Below are positions 43,628-51,707 of a DNA stretch of 64,000 bases, piece after piece; the stretch's first letter is position 1; each line of letters begins with the position of its first letter. The DNA comes from Syntrophomonadaceae bacterium (GTDB taxonomy: Bacteria > Bacillota > PH28-bin88). The stretch lies in NCBI GenBank assembly GCA_018333865.1, contig JAGXSE010000001.1, positions 1 to 64,000 of the forward strand, given 5' to 3'. Position numbers and translations under genes: made by a program. Below the pieces are notes generated by a model that saw only the letters and a program-made list of their open reading frames with translations, did no database searches and was not told the DNA's origin.

Positions 43628-43840
43628 GTAATTCCTCCCTTACTTGGAATGCACCCATAATACTATATCAGTACACCTTAATACAACCCTCAGAAATATG
43701 CAAAAGAGGATTTGCAGTCCACTCCTGGTCTGAAAAGGAAATAACTGCGGGTATTATCTGGTATGTTTTGCAGGAACATGGGTGTGAGAAATAGAATTAT
43801 CGCAAGTCAGGTGGGAAAATAAGCAGGAAAGGAGACTATT

Positions 43841-45142
43841 ATGAGCAAAATTATTTTTTCTTTGCGATACGGGAAGGGCTCTGTGGAATTCAGTATTCCT
43901 GAGGAGCAACTATTATGTGTAATTGAGGGAAAGGACTATCCAGGTTTGCCGGATGTTCCTTCAGCGTTGAAACATGCTATGGAACATCCTATCGATGCGC
44001 CGCCGCTGAGGGAAATTATTAAGCCAGATGATAAAGTCGCCCTCGTTGTCAGCGACATTACCCGGACATGGCAGAAAATGCCTTTAGCCTTGCCGGTAAT
44101 TATTAATACCTTAAATCAGGCCGGTGTTCCGGACGAGAACATTACCATTTTAATCGCAGTTGGCGGCCACCGGAGCAATACCCAGGACGAATTTGTTGAG
44201 ATCTGTGGCCAGGAAGTGTGCCGCCGGATAAAGGTTATTAATCATGAGGCTACCGATCATGACAATATGGTTTACTTAGGCAAGACTAGTTTTGGCACAG
44301 AGGTTTCGGTTAACAGGATCGTGGTTGAGGCAGATAAGGTCATTCTTACTGGAGGAATTATATACCATTATATGGTTGGTTACGGCGGAGGCCGCAAAAG
44401 TGTTCTGCCAGGTGTATCCTCCCTGAAGACAATCCAGCAAAACCACCTCCATGCCATGAGTTATGAAGTTGGTGGAGGCTCCAACCGCAAATCAGTTTCC
44501 CGGGTTTTGGAGGGAAATAACACCCATCACGATATGATGGAAATTGCGGCTTTTATTAGCCCTGATTTTATCATCAATGTTGTCCCCAATCCCGCCGGAG
44601 AAATAGCTGGTATATTTGCAGGCAACTGGGTTTCAGCATGGCAAAGAGGAACCCAATTGGTAGATGAAATCTACGGGGTTAAGATTGAGAGTAAAGCTGA
44701 TATTGTTATTTCCACCTGTGGAGGCTATCCGAAAGACATTAACCTATACCAGACTGGTAAAACAATGGACAATGCTTTTTATGCTGTCAAGGATGGCGGG
44801 GTTGTAATCATTCTGAGCGAATGCCAGGACATTATGGAGCCCTTTGAATTTACCCAGTGGTTCAAGCACGAAACAATTTTGGAAATGGAGCTGGCTCTCC
44901 GCCAGAATTTTACCATCCCAGGCTGGGTTGCCTTTAAAGAGGTTGAATGTGCAATGAATGGCACGTACATTCTGGTTACTAAACCAGAAAACTTCGATCT
45001 GATCAGGAAGGCAAGGCTGATCCCAGTTGCGACAATTGAAGAAGCTATAGCCATCGCTTATGAGAAGTGCGGAACAGCCCAGCCAAAAGTAACTGTGATG
45101 CCCCAGGGAGCAAACACTTTGCCAATCCTGTGCAACTACTAA
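43841..45142 (+). CDS. larA: Nickel-pincer-cofactor racemase family protein (LarA-like)
   Basis: The 433-residue product has the LarA landmarks: SDITRTWQKMP, VGGHRSNTQDEF with the catalytic histidine, the HEATDHD segment, and YHYMVGYGGGRKSVLPG. In the last block a histidine lies ten residues before the lysine, as for His174 and Lys184 of lactate racemase, where the lysine holds the nickel pincer cofactor. It therefore probably racemises or epimerises a 2-hydroxyacid. The substrate need not be lactate. GGAAAGGAG precedes ATG 43841. larB, larC and larE are not in the window. It is followed by panB after 26 bases. Confidence 0.85.
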   Translation: MSKIIFSLRYGKGSVEFSIPEEQLLCVIEGKDYPGLPDVPSALKHAMEHPIDAPPLREIIKPDDKVALVVSDITRTWQKMPLALPVIINTLNQAGVPDENITILIAVGGHRSNTQDEFVEICGQEVCRRIKVINHEATDHDNMVYLGKTSFGTEVSVNRIVVEADKVILTGGIIYHYMVGYGGGRKSVLPGVSSLKTIQQNHLHAMSYEVGGGSNRKSVSRVLEGNNTHHDMMEIAAFISPDFIINVVPNPAGEIAGIFAGNWVSAWQRGTQLVDEIYGVKIESKADIVISTCGGYPKDINLYQTGKTMDNAFYAVKDGGVVIILSECQDIMEPFEFTQWFKHETILEMELALRQNFTIPGWVAFKEVECAMNGTYILVTKPENFDLIRKARLIPVATIEEAIAIAYEKCGTAQPKVTVMPQGANTLPILCNY

Positions 45143-45168
45143 TCATAATTTAAGGAGTGGAAAAATCT

Positions 45169-46059
45169 ATGAGTACGTGGACAACCCCAGGCGCTACCAG
45201 AACAAAAAGACCCAAAGTCACTATTCCGTATTTAAATGAGAAAAAGGCGAAAGGTGAACCGATTACTTTTCTGACCGCATACGATTATCCAACGGCAGTG
45301 ATTGAAGAAAATATTGGCATTGATATTATCCTGTGCGGCGATTCACTTGGCATGACCGTTTACGGATTCGAAAGCACCCTGCCGGTAACCATGGAGATGA
45401 TGGAAGTCCACTCCAGAGCGGTTAAAAAAGGCGCCCCAACTTGCTTTGTTATTGGCGATATGCCCTATATGTCTTATCAGGTTTCTGTGAAACAAGCTAT
45501 CACTAATGCTGGCCGGCTGATGCAAAATGCGGGAGTAGACGGGGTGAAACTAGAAGGCGGAATCGAAATGTGCAGCCGGGTTAAAGGTATTTCAAAAGCG
45601 GGGATTCCGGTGATGGGACACATTGGTTTGACTCCCCAGTCTATTTCCCAGTTGGGCGGGTTTAAGGCCCAAGGCCGGGGTGTAGAGGCCGCACTAAAAC
45701 TGATCAAGGATGCCAAGCTTTTGGAGGAAGCAGGCGCATTTGCTATCTTGCTCGAAGCAATTCCCCCTGAAGTGGCAAAAATCATAACTCAAAGAGCCAA
45801 TATCCCAATTTATGGTATTGGCGCCGGACCCTATTGCGACGGCCAGGTGTTAGTTGTGCATGATGTCCTGGGGTTTTTTGGCGGTCAGGTGGCTAAGTTT
45901 GTCAAACAATATGCCAACCTGAACCAGGTAATAACAGAAGCCTTGAATAATTATAAGATTGAAGTAGAACAGAGGGTTTTCCCTGGTCCAGAGCACTGCT
46001 ACGCCATGAAGGAAAACGAGCTGGAGAAATTGTTGGAGGAAGTTCAAAAGCTAAGTTAG
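45169..46059 (+). CDS. panB: 3-methyl-2-oxobutanoate hydroxymethyltransferase
   Basis: The 296-residue product has FLTAYDYPTAVIEE near the start, CGDSLGMTVYGFESTLPVT with the magnesium-binding aspartate, and GDMPYMSYQ, DGVKLEGG, PVMGHIGLTPQS and LLEAIPPEVAK. These match PanB, which adds a hydroxymethyl group from methylene-tetrahydrofolate to ketoisovalerate in pantothenate synthesis. ATG 45169 lies 11 bases after AAGGAG; an in-frame GTG at 45157 lies inside the site. panC and panD are absent. The pairing with larA suggests either a shared 2-hydroxyacid pathway or chance. Confidence 0.92.
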   Translation: MSTWTTPGATRTKRPKVTIPYLNEKKAKGEPITFLTAYDYPTAVIEENIGIDIILCGDSLGMTVYGFESTLPVTMEMMEVHSRAVKKGAPTCFVIGDMPYMSYQVSVKQAITNAGRLMQNAGVDGVKLEGGIEMCSRVKGISKAGIPVMGHIGLTPQSISQLGGFKAQGRGVEAALKLIKDAKLLEEAGAFAILLEAIPPEVAKIITQRANIPIYGIGAGPYCDGQVLVVHDVLGFFGGQVAKFVKQYANLNQVITEALNNYKIEVEQRVFPGPEHCYAMKENELEKLLEEVQKLS

Positions 46060-46077
46060 GCCATTACATAGAGTCGC

Positions 46078-46114
46078 CCCCCCGTGGCATCAAAGCTGCG
46101 GGGGGTTTTTTTTT
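46078..46114 (+). terminator. Terminator after panB
   Basis: An 11-base-pair stem (CCCCCCGTGGC and GCTGCGGGGGG with two G-U pairs) is followed by nine T. Confidence 0.95.
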
Positions 46115-46135
46115 AGTAAAAAAACTTGCTTTATT

Positions 46136-46163
46136 GTCAATCTGGAAGGCATCACCATACTAT
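46136..46163 (+). promoter_or_regulatory. Sigma-E-like promoter candidate
   Basis: GTCAAT (46136-46141), 14 bases and CATACTAT (46156-46163) resemble the early mother-cell sigma-E pattern (approximately kmATATT, 14 bases, CATACAnT). It is placed 45 bases before the DUF3794 gene. A TGTATC-A-GATACA palindrome follows at 46163-46175. Confidence 0.35.
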
Positions 46164-46207
46164 GTATCAGATACAGATAATTTTTATGAGAGGAGAAATA
46201 ATAAACC

Positions 46208-46696
46208 ATGTCTCATCAAGCAGCGTTACCGATGGTAGTGGGGATAGGGCAGGCCCAGGTGCTGGTTGTTACCGAAATCCCTTTAGCACCCCCTGCGTTT
46301 AAGATTAAACACATTGTAAAGGATTTTCAGGATGTAACCTGTGTAGCGATTACCAACAAGGTTATTGTCACCGGCACCCTGGTTAAGGACATTAATTTTA
46401 AAACTTTCGAAAGACGGGAAGTCTTCAATGGTATTCCAAGGATATGCGGTGATGTTCGTCACTGTGATGTAGAAATACCCTTTTCGCTCTTTGTCGAGAT
46501 CCCCGGCGCCAGGGAGGGCGACAGATGTGAAGTTATTAATGTTGAGGTAGAGGGCGAAGTTGATGAGCCGAGAGATTATCTTTCCGATAATTGCAGGGTT
46601 TTCCGCACCTTGTTGGAGCGGACAGTCATACGGGTAGTTGTAAGAGTCACCAGGGTTAAGGATGTATATTGGGGAAAGGATAGCCCGCAGGAATAA
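46208..46696 (+). CDS. DUF3794 / SPOCS domain protein
   Basis: The 162-residue product is almost entirely one SPOCS domain. Landmarks are PLAPPAFKIKHIVKDFQDVTC-like start, VIVTGTLVKDINFKTFERREVF and VRHCDVEIPFSLFVEIPGAREGD. The domain occurs in SipL, which binds SpoIVA at the spore surface in Clostridioides, and in many smaller proteins of spore formers. There is no LysM domain here, so the protein is not SipL itself. GAGAGGAG precedes ATG 46208. A sigma-E-like promoter candidate fits a spore-coat or morphogenesis role. Confidence 0.85.
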   Translation: MSHQAALPMVVGIGQAQVLVVTEIPLAPPAFKIKHIVKDFQDVTCVAITNKVIVTGTLVKDINFKTFERREVFNGIPRICGDVRHCDVEIPFSLFVEIPGAREGDRCEVINVEVEGEVDEPRDYLSDNCRVFRTLLERTVIRVVVRVTRVKDVYWGKDSPQE

Positions 46697-46700
46697 AAAA

Positions 46701-46727
46701 AATGGCACCGTAAGGTGCCATTTTTTT
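46701..46727. terminator. Bidirectional terminator
   Basis: AATGGCACC/GGTGCCATT arms around GTAA, with A-run on the left and seven T on the right, serve both the DUF3794 gene and the convergent gene at 46742. Confidence 0.9.
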
Positions 46728-46741
46728 GTGCCTGCGGTAGC

Positions 46742-47617
46742 CTAAGGTGCTTTTTCTGCTTGGATATCTTCTGGCTGCTCTACGACTGTTGAAGCATGTT
46801 CCGTGTGCTCCAAAGCCACCAATACATTTTCTGTACGCAATAGTTCCCCGGATCCGTTATCAATTGCGGTATCAGGAGCTTGTTCCGCAGCGGGTTCCAT
46901 TTTTGTTTCAGGTTCCTTAGAAAGCTTAGTTGGGTCAATATTTAACAGGTCTTCTATTGACATATCCTGCAGGACAGGTAGGCTCCAGTAGCGGATTGGT
47001 GCAGGCGGGTCCAGTGTTTCCTCGTAGATCGGCATCTTTGCATCAGGGCCAATGGAAGGCGTCTCAGCTGATAGATCACGGTCTATAGGAGTTATTTCTT
47101 TAGTTATATCCAGAGAAAATGACCCAGGGGTTAGAATTCCATTGCAGACTTGATAGAAAGTAACCTTTAATTGAGATGTATTCTTGTCCGAAGGCGGCGG
47201 TTCGGAAAAATCGGCAACTGATGGCGATACTGGTTCTGGTGCGGCGGGTGTGGGTATGTTATGTTCAACGGGTGTTTCAGGTAATTCGTTGGTTGTATCC
47301 GTATTGCATGGCTCCTGGGCGGTTATTGCTTCTTGTTGTTGGGATGGCCTCTGTTGCATATGCTGTTTAATCTTTTCAACTGTCTGGCGGTAGCGCCGGT
47401 AGGCCTCCTGGACCTGCTCGTCCTGCCGGGGCAATTCCTGGTGGTATCTTTCCAGATGGCTAAGTAAATGAGAAATACTTACTTCATTGTTGTTTAGCAG
47501 ATTAGCAGCGTGAGCGACCAAAGCTTGATATTCGCGGTTTAAGTGATCAAACCTCTTCTTTTGGGTATACCAGTCTGTTAAATGACTGTAATCATTAAAT
47601 AAACCGGAAAAAAACAT
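46742..47617 (-). CDS. Coiled-coil protein of unknown function, probable late sporulation protein
   Basis: The 291-residue product is not recognised. The first 85 residues (from FFSGLFNDYSHLTDWYTQKKRF) are helical and rich in Q, E, R and H, with heptad-like spacing. Residues about 90-150 are a proline/glutamate/serine/threonine-rich linker. A central segment (TFYQVCNGILTPGSFSLDI) is more ordered and the rest is acidic and disordered. ATG 47617 is preferred to GTG 47626, which overlaps the GAGGTG site. A near-perfect sigma-K promoter lies 52 bases upstream, so expression late in the mother cell, for example as a coat protein, is inferred. Confidence 0.65.
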   Translation of the reverse strand: MFFSGLFNDYSHLTDWYTQKKRFDHLNREYQALVAHAANLLNNNEVSISHLLSHLERYHQELPRQDEQVQEAYRRYRQTVEKIKQHMQQRPSQQQEAITAQEPCNTDTTNELPETPVEHNIPTPAAPEPVSPSVADFSEPPPSDKNTSQLKVTFYQVCNGILTPGSFSLDITKEITPIDRDLSAETPSIGPDAKMPIYEETLDPPAPIRYWSLPVLQDMSIEDLLNIDPTKLSKEPETKMEPAAEQAPDTAIDNGSGELLRTENVLVALEHTEHASTVVEQPEDIQAEKAP

Positions 47618-47668
47618 AAAACACACCTCACCTGACCTGATTTTTATGCTAAAAGCGATTAATCACCC

Positions 47669-47698
47669 TATACTATGTGACTCTTTAAGAAAATGTGC
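47669..47698 (-). promoter_or_regulatory. Sigma-K promoter candidate
   Basis: On the minus strand GCACA (47698-47694), exactly 16 bases, and CATAGTATA (47677-47669) match the full sigma-K consensus (AC, about 16 bases, CATAnnnTA). It drives the coiled-coil gene starting at 47617. Confidence 0.6.
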
Positions 47699-47877
47699 TG
47701 AGTAAAGAGCCTCTTTTGCTTTTGAATTTCTTCATCCTAATGCATAGGTTGTACTGGCAGGATTTTCATTTATTTTGGAGAATATAAATACAGTTAAATT
47801 TTTGTTATAATAAAAACCGGTTGCTCTGCATCAAGCTAAGGTCTTTGCACCAATTAATTTTTATCGAAATGGGTGAT

Positions 47878-48516
47878 ATGTTGACAGATTATTTTATTTC
47901 TAAACACGGATTTTTCAGTATTTTTCTTGCTTTTGGCTTAGCGATACTGGTAAGATTGTATTACCCTGCAGCTTTCCCCTTCGCGCTGGCTTTGGCGGGA
48001 ATCGTAGTCTATTTTTTCCGCAATCCTAAGCGAAGAACCCCTGAGAGAGAGGGAATTCTTGTATCACCTGCTGACGGTACGGTTTTCTCTGTGAAACAGG
48101 TGGAGGAGCCCTATTTTTTACAGCAGCAAGCTTGGAAAGTAAGCATTTTTCTGTCAATTTTTGATGTGCACATGAATAGAGTACCTATAGCAGGGGAGAT
48201 TGCTTTTAAAAAACACATACCTGGCAAATATCTCGTGGCATGGCGGGAAAAGGCGTCTACCGATAATGAAAGGAATTTAACTGGATTCCAAAATGGCCCC
48301 TTTAAAGTTTTGGTTGTGCAAATTGCGGGCTTTATTGCCCGAAGAATTGTATGTCCTGTCCAAGTAGGCGACAAGTTTAAGGCTGGTGACCTCTTCGGTT
48401 TAATAAAATTCGGATCCTGTGTGGAAGTTTATTTTCCACTGGATATGAAACCGACTGTTAAGGAGGGAGATAAGGTACGTGGCGGCGAGACCGTTATTGC
48501 TGAAAGTACAAACTAG
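47878..48516 (+). CDS. psd: Phosphatidylserine decarboxylase proenzyme (short type)
   Basis: The product of about 212 residues is of the short PSD type. Landmarks are FFRNPKRRTPEREGILVSPADG, ISIFLSIFDVHMNR-like segment (seen as VSIFLSIFDVHMNRVP) with the catalytic histidine, and KFGSCVEVYFP near residues 177-187. Self-cleavage before Ser180 would make the pyruvoyl group; the usual LGST motif is replaced by FGSC, as in other short forms. It converts phosphatidylserine to phosphatidylethanolamine at the membrane. The start is uncertain (ATG 47878, ATG 47869 or TTG 47881). It overlaps pssA. Confidence 0.9.
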   Translation: MLTDYFISKHGFFSIFLAFGLAILVRLYYPAAFPFALALAGIVVYFFRNPKRRTPEREGILVSPADGTVFSVKQVEEPYFLQQQAWKVSIFLSIFDVHMNRVPIAGEIAFKKHIPGKYLVAWREKASTDNERNLTGFQNGPFKVLVVQIAGFIARRIVCPVQVGDKFKAGDLFGLIKFGSCVEVYFPLDMKPTVKEGDKVRGGETVIAESTN

Positions 48517-49231
48517 GGTAATAAAAAACTTGGCTAATAGCCTCACACTATTAAACCTCGCTTTGGGAATGCTGGCACTTGTGATGATTATAGAAGGAAA
48601 CATGGTTATGGGTGCGCATCTCATATTGTTTGCAGCTGTTGCTGACGGATTAGACGGAAAAGTTTCGACCCTGACAAAGTCAAACAACGAGTTTGGCAAG
48701 CAACTGGATTCATTGGCAGACGTAGTTTCATTTGGCGTTCTTCCGGCTGTATTAGCCTATAAGACTGCCATGTCGGAGCTTGGGCTTTTGGGGTTTGTCG
48801 TTGCTAGCGTTTTTTGTGCCTGTGGAGTGCTCAGGCTGGCCAGGTTTAATGTGCTGCCTCCTGGCGGCCAGTTTAAGGGATTGCCTATTACTATTGCCGG
48901 TGGGACAGTCGCTGCAATAATCCTGTACGGAGAGAGACTTAATAGCGGTACGGTACTGTTTTTCGTGCTGGTTTTATCACTCTTGATGGTTAGTTCAATA
49001 CCGTATCCCAAATTCAAAGAAGCCTTGAAGCGGCAGAACACAGTTTATATTAGTTTTTTTGCTCTCCTTTCATTAGCAGCAGCTTTACTCTACCGTGAAT
49101 TATTTGCTCTGATCGTTATGGTTAGCTATGTTGCCTACGGATTAATTGTGGCTCTTGTGAATAGAATTTTTGCAACTGCAGATATTGAAGAGGAAACAGC
49201 TTACCAGGAAGAACTCCTTGGTGAAGATTAG
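48479..49231 (+). CDS. pssA: CDP-diacylglycerol-serine O-phosphatidyltransferase
   Basis: The 250-residue product has about eight membrane segments. The CDP-alcohol transferase region reads ADGLDGKVSTLTKS, then EFGKQLDSLADVVSFG. The four motif aspartates are present, but the usual alanine-arginine pair after DGxxDGxx is serine-threonine here. It makes phosphatidylserine for Psd. GTG 48479 fits AGGAGGG 11 bases upstream and overlaps psd by 38 bases; TTG 48497 is an alternative. The C-terminus is acidic and cytosolic. Together psd and pssA form the phosphatidylethanolamine branch. Confidence 0.88.
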   Translation: MAARPLLLKVQTRVIKNLANSLTLLNLALGMLALVMIIEGNMVMGAHLILFAAVADGLDGKVSTLTKSNNEFGKQLDSLADVVSFGVLPAVLAYKTAMSELGLLGFVVASVFCACGVLRLARFNVLPPGGQFKGLPITIAGGTVAAIILYGERLNSGTVLFFVLVLSLLMVSSIPYPKFKEALKRQNTVYISFFALLSLAAALLYRELFALIVMVSYVAYGLIVALVNRIFATADIEEETAYQEELLGED

Positions 49232-49358
49232 GTGTTAATCATGATCTGGGTCACCAGGGTGCAGGATGTTTGGAAAAGATAATTTAGTTGCTCGCAAGAC
49301 AAGAATAGAAGGATTATTTTGGAGGGATTTATTTCCTTCCATTTATTTTGTTGTTGCC

Positions 49359-49392
49359 AAAAAGAAAAAGGCGCTGGAAACATATCCAGCGC
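49359..49392 (-). terminator. Terminator of the small minus-strand gene
   Basis: On the minus strand GCGCTGG/CCAGCGC arms around an eight-base loop are followed by CTTTTTCTTTTT. Confidence 0.85.
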
Positions 49393-49432
49393 AGATTAAC
49401 GCATTAGTGCAATTTACCTTTTTCCTATTCTC

Positions 49433-49603
49433 TTATCTTTTAATGGAAGGCCGTACCATATCCAATACTCCCAAAGCTACATGGGCAAGGCCAAACCCAA
49501 CAACTCCCGCTCCCAGCATTGTACCGGATAACATAGTTGCTCCCACACCTGTGACTGCTGCGCCCAAACCAGTTACTATCCAACTGGTGGTAGTAGGTTT
49601 CAT
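49433..49603 (-). CDS. Small hydrophobic membrane protein, unknown
   Basis: The 56-residue ORF starts MKPTTTSWIVTGLGAAV and ends LDMVRPSIKR. The middle is two glycine/alanine-rich hydrophobic segments (about residues 8-28 and 30-50) with a TGVG-TML repeat feel (TGVGATMLSGTMLGAG). It has its own AAGGGGGTG site seven bases before ATG and a strong terminator 40 bases after the stop. That outweighs the longer plus-strand open frame over the same bases. I know no family. Small spore-membrane or assembly proteins have this shape, but nothing fixes the role. Confidence 0.7.
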   Translation of the reverse strand: MKPTTTSWIVTGLGAAVTGVGATMLSGTMLGAGVVGFGLAHVALGVLDMVRPSIKR

Positions 49604-49772
49604 TCTGAATCACCCCCTTGTATTTATTTTTTCCCGTTAATACCGGAACATTCAGAATCTCAAAGACAATTTTTCGCACTTTACATAAATGGCTCTAAGT
49701 AAGAGCGGTAAGAACGGGGGAATTGCTCCTCTAGCTTTTGCCAAGCCCCGGCTGGACCCATTGCCTACAGAG

Positions 49773-49801
49773 TTGACAGTGGTCACGGGCAGTGTTATGG
49801 T
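49773..49801 (+). promoter_or_regulatory. Promoter of the TSUP permease gene
   Basis: TTGACA (49773-49778), 17 bases, TATGGT (49796-49801), 33 bases before the start codon. Confidence 0.55.
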
Positions 49802-49833
49802 TTCATCAATAACGCCTTTCAGGGGGAATTATT

Positions 49834-50769
49834 TTGGATCCGGCACTTGTATTAATTATGCTAGGATTAATTGGCGGAACAATTTCAGGCCTTCTTGGTA
49901 TAGGTGGGGCCGTAATAATGATTCCGCTGGTTTTATATGTACCACCTTTTTTGGGTCTGCCGGGAATAGACATGAAGACTGTAGCCGGGATAGTTATGGT
50001 CCAGGTTATGTTTGCCTCGCTGGCCGGAGCTTACGTTCATCGCAGGCATCATTATGTTAGTCAATCCATTGTCCTTTGGTTTGGCGGCCCAATTGTAGCA
50101 GGCGCATTATTAGGTGGCATAATCTCGAAATTCGTTGATGCCAACTTCTTGAAGGTAGTTTTTGGGGTTTTAGCTGTTTTTTCTTTTTACACCATTCTTT
50201 TGCCGAAATATGAACAGGAGGTTCCGCCAGACTTTCCGGTAGATTTTAACAAGTTCTTTGCCGTTTTAGTTACTGTGATTGTGGGGCTATGCATTGGGAT
50301 GGTTGGCGGTGGCGGAGCTTTTGTTCTGATTCCGCTGATGATTAATTTTTTTAATATCCCTACCAGGCTAACTATCGGCAGCTCCCTGGGAATAGTCTTG
50401 ATGTCATCTGTAGCAGGGTTTATTGGAAAGTTTGCCACCGGCCAAATCCCGTTTCTGTCCGCACTGGCCTTGGTAGCTGGAGCTATTCCAGGAGCTTTGG
50501 CAGGGAGCATGTTAAGCAGAAGAACCGGTATTAGCCAGTTAAAACTGATTTTAGCGGCTGTCATCGGTTTAGCGGGAGGCAGTGTCTGGTTTGACTTAAC
50601 GCAAAAAATATTTAGATTGTCTGAATGGCAGGCTCTGTTAATTGTTGTGGCCGTTTATTCTATTATAGCCGGGGCGGTTAAAATTTTTCACAGTCTTCCT
50701 GCGGAAATCCGTAACACAAAAGATGCTCCCGTTCCCTCAGCTTCTGATGATAAGAGAGCCGGAGGGTAA
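49834..50769 (+). CDS. TauE/SafE (TSUP) family permease
   Basis: The 311-residue product is an integral membrane protein with eight or nine helices. Two internal repeats each carry a glycine-rich start: GGTISGLLGIGGAVIMIPLVL near residues 13-33 and VGLCIGMVGGGGAFVLIPLMI near residues 149-169. This duplicated pattern defines the family, which exports sulfite, sulfoacetate or other organosulfur anions, or takes up sulfur compounds. The substrate cannot be read from the sequence. TTG 49834 follows GGGGGA. The gene is preceded by a good promoter and precedes an electron-transfer pair. Confidence 0.88.
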   Translation: MDPALVLIMLGLIGGTISGLLGIGGAVIMIPLVLYVPPFLGLPGIDMKTVAGIVMVQVMFASLAGAYVHRRHHYVSQSIVLWFGGPIVAGALLGGIISKFVDANFLKVVFGVLAVFSFYTILLPKYEQEVPPDFPVDFNKFFAVLVTVIVGLCIGMVGGGGAFVLIPLMINFFNIPTRLTIGSSLGIVLMSSVAGFIGKFATGQIPFLSALALVAGAIPGALAGSMLSRRTGISQLKLILAAVIGLAGGSVWFDLTQKIFRLSEWQALLIVVAVYSIIAGAVKIFHSLPAEIRNTKDAPVPSASDDKRAGG

Positions 50770-51046
50770 TATTGTTTTGCCATCTGCGGCATTGCCAGCG
50801 CCTATTGAAAGTATTTGATAATTAAATGATTATAGCAATAGGGAAATAAGCTGCTCTTGTAGAACTACAATATCTTGTGATAATTCTAACTTTCTCTGAG
50901 CGGCAGGCAAGTCTTTTTAACTTTAAGGGGGGTGTAATAAAAGCGTTATTGGGCTTTGCTTTTGCCTGAGAGGATATTTTAGAAAATGGGTTATGTTTTT
51001 AGTTTGCCAGTCTTTTCCGACATTTGTCTAAAGGAGGTTGATGTTT

Positions 51047-51691
51047 GTGGGTCCAACACTTATGTTGCCAGAAGAGTTTAAGTATTTGGCTACCATCAAG
51101 ACCATTGTTTTATTTATTTTTTTGTCCATGTATTTTATCAAACTGCGCTGGTTGTTAAGCTTGAGATTGGGTAAGGATCTTTCAACACCTAAGGGGGACC
51201 GGAACCTGGGTATTCGCAGGTCCTTTATGTCCAATTTTACACCATGGGGAATGGAAAGCTCAAAATCAAAACCCTTTGGCTGGTTTGAATTTGCCTTTTT
51301 ACATTTGGGGGTTGGTTCAGCAATTACCGCTAGTTTTTTAATTCCTTATTTTCCTGCCCTGATGGTAGCTCCGATAACGCAGATTTTTACAATCTTTGCA
51401 GCTTTAGGCTGTTTGGCGGCACTGAGCCGTTTTGTAAAACGAGTTGTCAAGCCTGAGATCCGGGTAATCAGTTCCTGGGACGACTATTTCAGTTCACTGA
51501 TGGTTACCGTGTGGTTAGCAGTGGCTACCGTTGCTCTGTTGGGCAACATTACCGCGTTGGTTGCTTTCATGTTTATTACCACAGGCCTGCTGATATATGT
51601 GCCAACCAGTAAAATTTCTCACTATCTGTATTGGCCTTTCACAAGATATTATTTTGGCGCCCATTTTGGCCGCCGGGGCGTAATCGGTTAA
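51047..51691 (+). CDS. NarI/DsrM-like membrane protein of a redox complex
   Basis: The 214-residue product has about five membrane segments and a C-terminal KISHYLYWPFTRYYFGAHFGRRG-like stretch resembling the haem-b binding gamma subunits of nitrate reductase and the DsrM/HmcE group, although its histidine pattern is weaker. It should anchor the iron-sulfur protein encoded 16 bases downstream and pass electrons to or from menaquinone. GTG 51047 lies nine bases after AAGGAGG; ATG 51041 is closer than usual. Haem binding is an inference. Confidence 0.6.
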   Translation: MGPTLMLPEEFKYLATIKTIVLFIFLSMYFIKLRWLLSLRLGKDLSTPKGDRNLGIRRSFMSNFTPWGMESSKSKPFGWFEFAFLHLGVGSAITASFLIPYFPALMVAPITQIFTIFAALGCLAALSRFVKRVVKPEIRVISSWDDYFSSLMVTVWLAVATVALLGNITALVAFMFITTGLLIYVPTSKISHYLYWPFTRYYFGAHFGRRGVIG

Positions 51692-51707
51692 GGGGAGGTA
51701 AACAAAA

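Noticed and set aside
49266-49640. A 124-codon plus-strand open frame.
   Set aside because: It has no good ribosome-binding site, has poor protein-like composition, and lies over a minus-strand gene with its own site and terminator.
50930-51000. TTTTGCCTGAGAGG and GGGGGGTGT before the membrane redox genes resemble parts of glycine (reverse strand) or TPP riboswitches.
   Set aside because: The rest of either aptamer (ACCGA blocks, or the GAACCTGA and AATACCAGCG blocks) is missing on both strands.
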